Origin: Chryseobacterium artocarpi | GTDB lineage: Bacteria; Bacteroidota; Bacteroidia; Flavobacteriales; Weeksellaceae | Length of the DNA stretch: 64,000 nucleotides | Direction of reading: 5' to 3' | NCBI RefSeq assembly: GCF_001684975.1 | Contig: NZ_MAYH01000001.1 | Coordinates: 310,001 to 374,000 of the forward strand | Shown: positions 9,371 to 17,097 of the stretch, piece after piece | Layout of the letters: every line of letters begins with the position of its first letter | Numbering within the stretch: the stretch's first letter is position 1 | Notes under the pieces: generated by a model | The model's database searches: none | What the model was told of the DNA's origin: nothing | The model's input: only the letters and a program-made list of their open reading frames with translations | Made by a program: the position numbers and the translations under genes

Positions 9371-9743
9371 TTAAGTCATTACCCTGGGAAAATTAATGAG
9401 AGAATGCGAAGTATTCTTTCATTTTTGTGATTGAACATGAAAAGATTATGTTTTTAGACCGTTATTCTTATTTTTTAAGATTTTACTTCTACCTGTCTGT
9501 GAAATAGTAGTAATTAATTGTCTTTTTTAAATGCTTATTAATTGTAATGTTTTGAATTATATTATTCTATCAAGGAATAATACAGATTATATGATGACAT
9601 TTTCGTCCATGTAATTAAGACCAGTTTGAAAATTCTTCATATATGGTGTACTTCGCTCATCTCGGTAAGGTAGAATACTTAAAAAAAGGCAATACGTTGG
9701 GAAATTGTCAAGCTTTTCGTAGATTCAATACAAAATAGTCACA
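9371..9743. other. Intergenic stretch with a possible gene remnant
   Basis: About 370 bp of AT-rich DNA. One frame (9619-9738) is open for 39 residues and reads like the end of a protein (MVYFAHLGKVEYLKKG, then NTLGNCQAFRRFNTK and a stop). It is too short to call a gene and may be the tail of an older effector or immunity gene. Nothing else was recognised. Confidence 0.3.
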
Positions 9744-10577
9744 ATGGAATTGCTAAAGAAAATTGTAGATAAACTAAATATAGATATTAATCTCCAAAAT
9801 TTAATTTTTAAAAGAGTTGCCATACCATATCATGATGATTATAATTCTGTTAATCAATATTGGTATGAGCATCCTCCATGTCTAATTCCTTTATTTTTGG
9901 GATACGGAGCATCATATAAAGGTATTATTAATCATTTTTTTATCAACAGAAAAAATACTTTTGTGGAATTAGATTTAGAATACGGTTCGATAGTTGAAAC
10001 TGCATTTAATTTTAAACAACTTTCCGTATACCTAATTTTGCCGATGATTATGTCTTATGAAGGTCTTACTGAGGAAATTATTGAATTCGCTGGCAAAATA
10101 GATTTTGACAAATGTCAAGAATTAGATGATTTTTCTAATAAATATGGAGATAATACAGATTATTTTGATGAATTAGTTTATTTCAAAAATAATTTGCCCC
10201 TAAATATAATTAAAGATATGAGCACTTATAAAGGAGATTTTCCTTCTTCATATGATAATCTTAATGAATCACAGGTTATAAACTCATGTTTGTTTGAAAT
10301 TTCACCTGCTGCATACGAAACTATAAAGAATAGGGTGGATATACCAGAATGGTTAATAAAGGAGACTGATAAAAAACAATTGTTTGAAAATTATATATTA
10401 AACAACCAATTGAAGGAAGCATGGCTTACATTAAATAGTAAAGGTTGGCTACTGAAAGATGTTGCTGAAGGTTTAGAAACACTAAAATCTAAAACTAATG
10501 ATGAACTATTTCATTTGGTCGCTGATAATTGGATTGCAGGGTGGAGAAATTCAACTTTCTTAAATGGTAATTATTAG
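9744..10577 (+). CDS. Unknown protein, possible orphan immunity-type gene
   Basis: 277 residues, very AT-rich codon use, no signal peptide and no clear membrane helix. The N-terminal half contains an HPPCLIPLFLGYGASYKGII segment that loosely recalls SMI1/KNR4-like folds common among immunity proteins. The C-terminus ends in an amphipathic AWLTLNSKGW region and WIAGWRN. I cannot assign a family. It follows the toxin module and precedes a gene fragment, as in arrays of spare immunity genes. Confidence 0.55.
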   Translation: MELLKKIVDKLNIDINLQNLIFKRVAIPYHDDYNSVNQYWYEHPPCLIPLFLGYGASYKGIINHFFINRKNTFVELDLEYGSIVETAFNFKQLSVYLILPMIMSYEGLTEEIIEFAGKIDFDKCQELDDFSNKYGDNTDYFDELVYFKNNLPLNIIKDMSTYKGDFPSSYDNLNESQVINSCLFEISPAAYETIKNRVDIPEWLIKETDKKQLFENYILNNQLKEAWLTLNSKGWLLKDVAEGLETLKSKTNDELFHLVADNWIAGWRNSTFLNGNY

Positions 10578-10720
10578 TTCATTTTGACTCTATAAAATTT
10601 TTTAAATTGTATTTTTTTAATGGAAAAAGATATCAATGCGAAGTCCTTGGTATACTGAGTATATCACAAACAATCCGATACTGGTTTAGAGATGGGATAT
10701 TCGTTGAAGTCGATTTGTAA
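10577..10720 (+). pseudogene. C-terminal fragment of a lost gene
   Basis: The frame from 10577 to the stop at 10718-10720 encodes 47 protein-like residues (for example FFNGKRYQCEVLGILSISQT, then RYWFRDGIFVEVDL) but has no upstream start codon. Its frame is closed by a stop inside the preceding gene. It looks like the 3' end of a truncated gene left between two intact unknown genes. Confidence 0.45.
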
Positions 10721-10731
10721 AATTTATTGAT

Positions 10732-11088
10732 ATGAAAAGAACATATACTTTAGAAACTTTCACAGCTTTAGATCTTAATACTAAGAGTTTTATCATTGAA
10801 GACAGACTAACAGACGATTATTATGATCGTCAAACCGAGCTATTTTCAGTGGACCTGGATACTGTTTATACAGAAGAATTGGAAAGGGAACATGATATTC
10901 TCTTTGTGGATCTAATCGAAGAACTGTCTTTAAAGTTATTTGCTGAATGTGATGTATTAGAATATGATTTTGAAAAGCGAAAGTTGGAAGTTGGTGCAGC
11001 GAATGAAGTTTTCATCAATATAATTGAAAGGGAAGGAAGTGTAACCATACGACCTGAGGACTGTTTTTTCGATCCAAAACTGAATTGA
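10732..11088 (+). CDS. Unknown acidic protein
   Basis: 118 residues, acidic (many Asp/Glu), no signal peptide, membrane helix or recognised motif. It ends ITIRPEDCFFDPKLN-like, in a beta-strand-rich C-terminus. It lies 11 bp after the fragment at 10577-10720, so the two may once have formed a pair. A small cytoplasmic acidic protein beside a toxin module could be an immunity protein, but that is only a guess. Confidence 0.5.
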   Translation: MKRTYTLETFTALDLNTKSFIIEDRLTDDYYDRQTELFSVDLDTVYTEELEREHDILFVDLIEELSLKLFAECDVLEYDFEKRKLEVGAANEVFINIIEREGSVTIRPEDCFFDPKLN

Positions 11089-11166
11089 TTTCACAGCAGG
11101 AATATATTATTTAGATATTTTCGAAGAAAGAAGTAAGGTATAGAGGAAATTTTTGCGGAGCACATT

Positions 11167-11300
11167 GGGATACGCTGTATCCCACAGACAAGCTCGCAAC
11201 AGCTGAAGAAGCAAGGGGTGAAGTTGGAGTCGAAGCTGTTGCATCCGCTTTTCTGGGCAAAAGCCATAGGCTTTTGCCCGCCGGCAGTTTTTAACTGCCG
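11167..11300. repeat. Cluster of four perfect inverted repeats
   Basis: Within 134 bp: GGGATAC/GTATCCC (11167-11173 and 11177-11183); GCAACAGCT/AGCTGTTGC (11196-11204 and 11234-11242); GGGCAAAAGCC/GGCTTTTGCCC (11255-11265 and 11269-11279); and CGGCAGTT/AACTGCCG (11282-11289 and 11293-11300). The last overlaps the stop codon of the ThiF gene. The region is much richer in GC than the DNA to its left. It may terminate the long leftward operon, but four tandem hairpins without clear T-runs are more than a terminator needs. Confidence 0.7.
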
Positions 11301-12103
11301 ACAGCAATAGGCTTCGTCTGAAAATTTTTGAGATTATGAAAGAAACCGCGATTTTCTATCATTCCGAAAAGAAAGAGATTCCAGAGCAAAGACGCTCCCA
11401 TTTGTGCGAGCGATGCGTTGATGAACAGATCCTGCTTTTGAAGGGATTCAGCCATTGAACATGATGGGGTATCGTCTTCGGGTTCTGCTTCGGTCATTAG
11501 AGTACCGTACTCATAAATAATAGAGGGGAGCGTATCGAAAGTTTTGAATTTTTTAGAATCAGGTTGATTAATTTTGTCTACCGTAGCTAAAATTGCCTGC
11601 CCACTATATTTAGTGTTTCCTAGATCAAGCCAATATTTAGCACTGTCCCTTCGGTATGAATACTGTTTATTCAGTTGCTTAATAATTTCAGCAATTTCAA
11701 ATCGTGATGCGACCGTATCTGTACAGGATACGTAAATTGATGCGCCTGCATTTTCGGGTATTTTTCCGTCAATATCCCTTTGAAACTTTTGTGTTTCCGC
11801 TTTCCAGTTTGTCCCAGACCACCTATTTAAACGGTTTATTATAGCTACTGATTTATTCAATCCTCTTTCAGATTCTGCAAAACGTTGTCGTCCGATGTTG
11901 GTACCGCTGATAATATCATCGTCCCACAGGTGAACCTGAAGTCCTGGGTGACCAAGTTCGATAAGGCTGTGATTAATTTCCATCAGACAGGTCATAAATT
12001 TCGAGCCAGTGCCACCAGCACCGATCACATTGACACGGATGGGGTTGACAGCGTTCAGTAATTCTTCATCCAAAAAATGGATATTTTGTTTTATGGTTTT
12101 CAT
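11291..12103 (-). CDS. PRTRC-system ThiF-family (E1-like) protein
   Basis: 270 residues. A Rossmann nucleotide-binding motif (VIGAGGTGSKF, about 26-36), an acidic strand end (LWDDDII) and an NIGRQRF segment with the arginine typical of ThiF/MoeB/E1 adenylating enzymes are all visible. The family activates the C-terminus of a ubiquitin-like protein with ATP. In the PRTRC (ParB-related, ThiF-related cassette) it is a hallmark member. The start codon overlaps the PRTRC B stop by 4 bp (ATGA), indicating translational coupling. It is the last gene of a leftward operon that begins with ssb. No catalytic CxxC zinc pair or obvious catalytic Cys is evident, apart from the PSCSM region. Confidence 0.85.
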   Translation of the reverse strand: MKTIKQNIHFLDEELLNAVNPIRVNVIGAGGTGSKFMTCLMEINHSLIELGHPGLQVHLWDDDIISGTNIGRQRFAESERGLNKSVAIINRLNRWSGTNWKAETQKFQRDIDGKIPENAGASIYVSCTDTVASRFEIAEIIKQLNKQYSYRRDSAKYWLDLGNTKYSGQAILATVDKINQPDSKKFKTFDTLPSIIYEYGTLMTEAEPEDDTPSCSMAESLQKQDLFINASLAQMGASLLWNLFLFGMIENRGFFHNLKNFQTKPIAVGS

Positions 12104-12810
12104 TTTAATAGATCTTTAAGTTTTTGGTTTGTTTTTATGAGCATATTTTCGGGGAAACATTTTTCAGAACCGCTGAGATCTTCCCACAGGAGTACACAAT
12201 TGCCATTGACAGGATTATGTTCAGCCATTAAGTGACTGAAATAGCTGTTGAAAAAGTACGTTTCCCATAATTTCATCAGTTCCTTTACCGAACCTTTTTC
12301 TTCGGTCTGAACATCCACAGATCCTAAACAGACATTACCACTTTCATTGACATTAAAGAACGGTGCATAAAATAGTGGGCTATTTAAGGTCGGTTTTCTG
12401 TTACCGATCAGCGCATAGACATTGAGGGATTTCCTGTCCGCTGTCCAGAGCATGGCAGGTGTATGGCAACGACCTGATGGAATACCAAGTGATTTCGTGA
12501 AATATAAGTTCCTGAACTGTGGCTTGGTATACCACATTATTTTATCAGATTCTGCATCAAAATACAATAGATTGGCTGGTAAAATACCATCAGATGTTAG
12601 CTTATTGGCTTTATCCTTTTCCACCGTAAGCGATTCAGCTAATTTTATGGCTTCATGCACCGTGAGTGGATGTGCATTTATAGGAGCGCCATTTTTGTCC
12701 ATATCATAGTATTCCACATAAGATTCATTCATCGCACTGTTGCATCGATAGAATACCAGTGCGGAAAAGGGGCTATAATAGGTTTCAAATTGATTTGTAA
12801 TATCTTTCAT
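12100..12810 (-). CDS. PRTRC system protein B (prokaryotic E2-like family)
   Basis: 236 residues. It has the pattern of PRTRC protein B, a family grouped with prokaryotic E2-like (Prok-E2_D) domains: an N-terminal strand region (SALVFYRC), a central FYAPFFNVNE strand, then SGNVCLGSVDV, where the Cys at about 170 is in the place expected for an E2-type active-site cysteine. A C-terminal helical LWETYFFNSYFSH region follows. It is coupled to ThiF by a 4-bp overlap and follows the 381-residue gene by 11 bp. The E2-like role is family knowledge, and the cysteine assignment is my inference from its position. Confidence 0.82.
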   Translation of the reverse strand: MKDITNQFETYYSPFSALVFYRCNSAMNESYVEYYDMDKNGAPINAHPLTVHEAIKLAESLTVEKDKANKLTSDGILPANLLYFDAESDKIMWYTKPQFRNLYFTKSLGIPSGRCHTPAMLWTADRKSLNVYALIGNRKPTLNSPLFYAPFFNVNESGNVCLGSVDVQTEEKGSVKELMKLWETYFFNSYFSHLMAEHNPVNGNCVLLWEDLSGSEKCFPENMLIKTNQKLKDLLK

Positions 12811-12821
12811 GACTTTCTATT

Positions 12822-13967
12822 TTAAAATTGTGATTCCTGCCATAGTATGATAAGGTCATTCAACCTTCCAAAAACATCTCTTTCAAAATCGAAGCTCTCA
12901 GCAGTCTCTTCTGTGCTGTGGAAAGGGACAAAAATGACAGGTTCATCGATCGAAGAATATTCCTGCAATTCATCATTTGCAGTTTGAAAGAGTTCGTTAA
13001 ATAGTTCTCCTTTCACAGAAGCACAGAAGGAAACATAGTCGTCGAGCATCACCGCTCTACCGTCCTCTATTTCTTCACGGTAGATCATGGGGTGATAGTT
13101 TCGATCAATAGAGGTTTTGCGATATTTCCGATAAATGGCGTAGAACCGTTCCGCAAGTAGGAGAGAAGACCTGTCAAAAGCTGATTTCGGCTTGAATGTG
13201 CGCACACGTTTTCCAAAGCATTTTAGGTGTTCAGGATTGCTTAGAAGTCCCTTAATAAGATCTCCTATCTCTTTTGCTTCTTTAAGCTGTCTCAAAGTTC
13301 GCTTTTCTGCACCATCATTCTCTGCCCATTCTTCGAGTATTTCGTACAAACTGTTCAGATAACAGCCTTCGTTTCTGTAGTAAGGTATTTTAAGGATCTG
13401 ATAAAGGTAAGCGTATACGGACAGCAATAATAATCCCACATTTTCTGTTTCCTTTTTCTGCAAGATTGTATATAAGGGAATCACAGGAATATAGAACAAT
13501 GTCATATCCGTATCAAACCTGTTCTCTTTTGCAAAATAGGTAGAACCGTTATCGTGTATCAATCGGATTTCCCTCCAGTCATTGGTTATTTTTTTTAGTT
13601 GCTTTTTTAGGTCAGCCAAGGAAACAGAAATATTGGAAGGGTAGGGTATATCGTCGGTAGCTATTGGGCTAATGCCAAATTTCTCCGAGATTATGGAGAG
13701 GGACTTGTAAAAGTCCTTCTCCATTTTATCTTTATTGCAGTCTGCCACCACAGTTGATTCTAGCAGTCTTGTATAGAACCGACTATTTAAAAAGGCATCG
13801 GGAGCATTGTTGGCGGTACAGGTTTTCTCCTGTCCTTTAACAGTTCTGCCTGATCTTTTGGTCTTTTCATCCAATTGGAAAACTCGCCCAGATTGCGAAA
13901 GAGCGTAGTCTGTTCCGTAGTCTTGGGTTGTTTTATCGGTGCGTGATATTTTCGTTGCATGATTCAT
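12822..13967 (-). CDS. Unknown PRTRC-operon protein (381 aa)
   Basis: Predicted cytoplasmic, with a disordered N-terminus (about 1-50) and a mainly helical body containing repeated Tyr-rich helices (FYIPVIPLYTILQKK, LLLLSVYAYLYQILKIPYY) and an acidic C-terminus. It sits between PRTRC C and PRTRC B, where some PRTRC cassettes carry protein F or other accessory proteins. I do not see enough to call it F. The start MNHATKIS at 13967 lies 17 bp after the PRTRC C stop. Function unknown, but conservation in this position would make it part of the cassette. Confidence 0.72.
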   Translation of the reverse strand: MNHATKISRTDKTTQDYGTDYALSQSGRVFQLDEKTKRSGRTVKGQEKTCTANNAPDAFLNSRFYTRLLESTVVADCNKDKMEKDFYKSLSIISEKFGISPIATDDIPYPSNISVSLADLKKQLKKITNDWREIRLIHDNGSTYFAKENRFDTDMTLFYIPVIPLYTILQKKETENVGLLLLSVYAYLYQILKIPYYRNEGCYLNSLYEILEEWAENDGAEKRTLRQLKEAKEIGDLIKGLLSNPEHLKCFGKRVRTFKPKSAFDRSSLLLAERFYAIYRKYRKTSIDRNYHPMIYREEIEDGRAVMLDDYVSFCASVKGELFNELFQTANDELQEYSSIDEPVIFVPFHSTEETAESFDFERDVFGRLNDLIILWQESQF

Positions 13968-13984
13968 CTGATTTGATTTTTATG

Positions 13985-14200
13985 TTATCCTTTTGTACCG
14001 ATCACAGTTTCAAAATAATACTGAACTGTATCGTCCTTAATTTTGGGCTGTGAAATTTTTGCCGTTGTCAATACAGGATAGTTATTTGAATAGAAGTTCA
14101 GCACAGCCTGTACGCTCCATTTTGGTTCGGGATCGCTAAGCGTAATTTCCCGATCTTTTTCCTTGAGTATGAAAACTCGCTGTAGTGTTGTCAGTATCAT
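13985..14200 (-). CDS. PRTRC system protein C (ubiquitin-like)
   Basis: 71 residues, the normal size for PRTRC protein C. The alternation of short strands (RVFILKEKDREITLSDP ... KWSVQAVLNFYSNNYPVL ... TVQYYFETVIGTKG) fits a beta-grasp fold, and the family corresponds to the prokaryotic ubiquitin-like (Prok_Ub) domain. The chain ends in TKG, so it has a C-terminal glycine, as expected for a protein activated by an E1-like enzyme. The neighbouring PRTRC B (E2-like) and ThiF (E1-like) would be its partners. Confidence 0.85.
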   Translation of the reverse strand: MILTTLQRVFILKEKDREITLSDPEPKWSVQAVLNFYSNNYPVLTTAKISQPKIKDDTVQYYFETVIGTKG

Positions 14201-14220
14201 ATCGTTTTGATTTAAAGGGT

Positions 14221-14811
14221 TTATTCTTCTTCGTTGTTCATGTGTTCCGCTTCTTCCAATGCAGGTACCTCCGTTCCTGTTTCCTGTTCGGGTTCAACTG
14301 TAAAGAGGTTTGACGCAAATTGCCTTTCATAAACTTCCTGTTTCGCCCTGATCGCCTTTTCATTTTCGGGATAATCCGATACTTTTGGAAGGGCAGTCCA
14401 TGCTTCCTTATATTTTCCTTCTTTCTCAAGGGTTTCCGCTTTTAGCCAGGCTTCATCATATTTTCTCTTTTTTGCATCATTTTCCTTTTTTTCCTTGTCT
14501 GTTTTCTGCTTTTCCATTGCAGAGTTAGCTTCGGCTATTTCAAGCTGTTTAAGGAAATTCTCCATATTGGAGAGCAGTCCGTCAGCTTTTTGGAGCGGTT
14601 TTTTGATATGCCTGAAAAATTGTTCATCCAGTTCCTCAGCCGTAGCTGTGAGATTAAATGGGATAATCAGATTTTTGGCTTTATCGCCACAGCAGTCATT
14701 TTCAATGAATATCGAGACAACCATTGTTGTCGGTGTCGCCTTGGCAATGGTGAGCATCAATTTGCTGTTGATGTCCATTTGCGCTAGTCTGCTGAAAAAA
14801 TTAGTTTCCAT
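14221..14811 (-). CDS. PRTRC system protein E
   Basis: 196 residues. The N-terminal ~100 residues (FFSRLAQMDINSKLMLTIAK ... CGDKAKNLIIPFNLTATAEELDEQF) match the PRTRC E pattern. Next come a Lys/Glu-rich coiled coil (about 105-150) and a short acidic tail. The family has no known biochemical function beyond belonging to the cassette. The start overlaps the end of the upstream small gene by 11 bp. The conserved order E-C-(unknown)-B-ThiF on one strand supports the assignment. Confidence 0.82.
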   Translation of the reverse strand: METNFFSRLAQMDINSKLMLTIAKATPTTMVVSIFIENDCCGDKAKNLIIPFNLTATAEELDEQFFRHIKKPLQKADGLLSNMENFLKQLEIAEANSAMEKQKTDKEKKENDAKKRKYDEAWLKAETLEKEGKYKEAWTALPKVSDYPENEKAIRAKQEVYERQFASNLFTVEPEQETGTEVPALEEAEHMNNEEE

Positions 14812-15166
14812 AATAAGTTGTTTTACGTTCGTTACTGCATTGTTTGATATAATTCTCGGAACAGCCTATTTTTCGTAGATCATCTTCATAGATCTTTAGT
14901 TCCCTGTCAATTTCCTGAATGCGTTCAGCGCCTGTAAGAAGCAGTTTGTCTGCGGTATGATCTTTCAGTGCCTTTACGATCCTTGCATAAAGTTCCCTTG
15001 TATGTCTTTTCTGATCGGAAGCCTTATTATTTTCCTCTACGAACAACTGATAATTGGATAGTACATCCATGAAAATAAAAGCTTCGATGATTTTCTTTTT
15101 CCTGAAGTTCTCCACGAAGCGGTTGTATAACCAATCGCTGAATTTGTATTTTATCGGTGTTTCCAT
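14801..15166 (-). CDS. Unknown small helical protein in ssb-PRTRC operon
   Basis: 121 residues, highly charged and helical, with a likely coiled coil in the C-terminal half (AERIQEIDRELKIYEDDLRK). No signal peptide and no known motif. It overlaps PRTRC E by 11 bp and lies 3 bp after the next upstream gene, so it is clearly part of the operon. Function unknown. Confidence 0.65.
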   Translation of the reverse strand: METPIKYKFSDWLYNRFVENFRKKKIIEAFIFMDVLSNYQLFVEENNKASDQKRHTRELYARIVKALKDHTADKLLLTGAERIQEIDRELKIYEDDLRKIGCSENYIKQCSNERKTTYYGN

Positions 15167-15169
15167 TGT

Positions 15170-15382
15170 TTACGATTTAATGAGTGGACTTTTAATATTC
15201 CTGTCGTAGTTCATACGGTAGCCATTCTGTTTAATGATCTTTTCGAGGTTATCCCTCACTGATTGTAATGTTTCTGTATCCGCTGTGGAAATATTGAGAA
15301 TATGGAGTGTTCCAAATCGGATTACCATATCCGCAATAATCGTCAGCGCCCTGTATTCTGTATCAATCTTTTTCTTCATCAT
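15170..15382 (-). CDS. Unknown small protein in ssb-PRTRC operon
   Basis: 70 residues, predicted helix-strand-helix with no recognised motif. Its 5' end overlaps the previous gene's 3' end by 20 bp; starting at the second Met (15379) would reduce this to 17 bp. The tight overlap supports translation within the operon. Confidence 0.6.
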   Translation of the reverse strand: MMKKKIDTEYRALTIIADMVIRFGTLHILNISTADTETLQSVRDNLEKIIKQNGYRMNYDRNIKSPLIKS

Positions 15383-15719
15383 CCTGTAAGTTTAATTTTT
15401 GTACGTAGTCTGTATAGCGTTCAGTTATTTCCTTACCTTTTCGGAAGACATCCCTGTTGTAACTGTAGTGCTCCTCGAACATTCGTATTTCCTTACCGAT
15501 AAGATCAACAGTATAGCGGTAACAGGCATTAGCCCTTCTTTCACCCATCGTGCAGTGCTTTTTTATCAGGGATAATTCCCTGTCACCATTGTGAAAGGAT
15601 AGTAGGGGCAATAAAATGTCCTCCACGATATAACCCTGTTCGGGTGCGCTTGATCCGTCCAGTACACAGATGAATTTTTTACCGTTACTGAGTGTGATAT
15701 GCAGATTTGAACGTGTCAT
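15363..15719 (-). CDS. Unknown protein in ssb-PRTRC operon
   Basis: 118 residues. It begins with a beta-rich segment (NLHITLSNGKKFICVLDG), continues as helix with a Tyr/Arg-rich stretch (ANACYRYTVDLIGKEIRMFE) and ends in an acidic tail. It has two neighbour overlaps: 4 bp (ATGA) with the upstream gene and 20 bp with the downstream one. No family recognised. Confidence 0.65.
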   Translation of the reverse strand: MTRSNLHITLSNGKKFICVLDGSSAPEQGYIVEDILLPLLSFHNGDRELSLIKKHCTMGERRANACYRYTVDLIGKEIRMFEEHYSYNRDVFRKGKEITERYTDYVQKLNLQDDEEKD

Positions 15720-16165
15720 TTTTGTAAATTGTGGTTTAAGATTTCTAATATTACTTCTAGGTCGAACTCCGCTGTCTGATAACCTATATCCTGTGAAGTC
15801 CTGTAATGCGCAATACCTTCATAGGTGAACAGGAGCGTCTGACTTTCCATGTATTCGTTGCTTGTATACAGAAGCTCGATTTCTTCGGAATCGGCTTCTA
15901 AAAAGACGATGTCTCTGTCACCGAAAAAACATTCGTAAAATGGACGGTCACCGTCGATATATATCAGGAATTTGGCTGAGCCATCCCGATAACCGTCCTT
16001 TAGGTCAAGCCCTACACCTGCGGATCTTGCAATGGCAAATATGCGCCTTGCATAGCGGAACCATTGTTCATTGAGGATGACGATCGCAATTTCATAATTC
16101 TTCCGATTGCCATAAGAATAGGCTTTGAGCATCATTTTATCTGTCATTTTCTCTGATGGTTTCAT
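15716..16165 (-). CDS. Unknown protein in ssb-PRTRC operon
   Basis: 149 residues from the chosen start MKPSEKMTDKMM at 16165. The frame is open further upstream, but this start overlaps the stop of the preceding gene as ATGA, matching the coupling seen elsewhere in the operon. The sequence has beta-strand segments (AKFLIYIDGDRPFYECFFGD, DIVFLEADSEEIELLY) and resembles small cytoplasmic alpha/beta proteins. No motif recognised. Confidence 0.65.
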   Translation of the reverse strand: MKPSEKMTDKMMLKAYSYGNRKNYEIAIVILNEQWFRYARRIFAIARSAGVGLDLKDGYRDGSAKFLIYIDGDRPFYECFFGDRDIVFLEADSEEIELLYTSNEYMESQTLLFTYEGIAHYRTSQDIGYQTAEFDLEVILEILNHNLQK

Positions 16166-16572
16166 GATGTCGGTTTTAGATCGATCAATACCAATTTCTG
16201 CACCCCGAACAGCAGATGTATAGCCTGTTTCAGCTTTAAAGCGCATTCAGGTTGTTCAGTATAGTGTATCAGCGCATGAATACTGAAAAGTGCATCATAA
16301 CCGTCAAACAGTTGGTCACGGAATGTCCGTTTATTTCTGTACAGTCTTGTACCGTTTTTGGCATATCTGTGCTCAAAATCCGCTATCAGCTTATACCAAA
16401 GGTCTGCGTTAATTATCTTTTCATTCCACTGTGCATAAACAAGCGCTTTGTTTTCGGTGAAAAATTCCGCTTCCTTTTTGATAAAGTCAGTCATTTCCTT
16501 TAACCTGTCAGGGAATAAATTTGCTAAGAGATAGGCTCTGTCCGTATTTGTCATGTGTTGTATTGCTTTCAT
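16162..16572 (-). CDS. Unknown protein in ssb-PRTRC operon
   Basis: 136 residues, mainly helical, Trp/Tyr-rich in the middle (VYAQWNEKIINADLWYKLIA) and with a hydrophobic C-terminal helix (LLFGVQKLVLIDL). It lies 6 bp after the upstream gene and overlaps the downstream gene by 4 bp. No family recognised. Confidence 0.65.
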   Translation of the reverse strand: MKAIQHMTNTDRAYLLANLFPDRLKEMTDFIKKEAEFFTENKALVYAQWNEKIINADLWYKLIADFEHRYAKNGTRLYRNKRTFRDQLFDGYDALFSIHALIHYTEQPECALKLKQAIHLLFGVQKLVLIDLKPTS

Positions 16573-16578
16573 CTTGGT

Positions 16579-17034
16579 TTAATTTGTTGGGTGATCATTA
16601 TGAACAATTGTATGTACCGGAAAATCGGCAGTCCTAAATTGTTCGGAACTTTGTTTTCCATAACATGTATACATACCGTAGCCACCTCTTTTCAGTACAA
16701 TTCGGTAGTAGTCGAGTACATTTTTGGGTGCTGTCAGATTTTCTATTTCTGCATCTGTTGTTTCAAGGTATGACCACTGTCTTTCCTTTAGAAATTCCAT
16801 TGAATCGGTCATGAAATCACAGTCATCTTGGTAGAATCGACAAGATGCATCACAATAATGAATAGAATGAAAGTTATAATCTTCACCGAGTGCCATTATC
16901 AGTTCCAGTTTTTTTCGCTGTTCGTTCTTCCAATTTTTATCAATTTTGATTATGGCGAAGTCACAGAAATCCCAATCGCTGTCGGTGCTTGCGTTCAGTA
17001 TAATATAGCCTGTGGGTATGTCAGATAGTCTCAT
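16579..17034 (-). CDS. Unknown Cys-rich protein in ssb-PRTRC operon
   Basis: 151 residues with several cysteines (FCDFAIIK, HYCDASCRFYQDDCDF and MYTCYGK). The CDASCRFYQDDC stretch could bind a metal but matches no motif I know. It sits 63 bp downstream of the DUF932 gene. Cytoplasmic, function unknown. Confidence 0.65.
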   Translation of the reverse strand: MRLSDIPTGYIILNASTDSDWDFCDFAIIKIDKNWKNEQRKKLELIMALGEDYNFHSIHYCDASCRFYQDDCDFMTDSMEFLKERQWSYLETTDAEIENLTAPKNVLDYYRIVLKRGGYGMYTCYGKQSSEQFRTADFPVHTIVHNDHPTN

Positions 17035-17097
17035 AACGCTAATTTTAATTTTGTAAAAGGTGACAGGCTGAACTGGACTGCCACCTTTGATTAATGG

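Noticed and set aside
11107..11307. Leftward 66-residue ORF across the hairpin cluster
   Set aside because: It is built from the inverted repeats and has no protein-like pattern. It lies downstream of, and overlaps, the ThiF stop.
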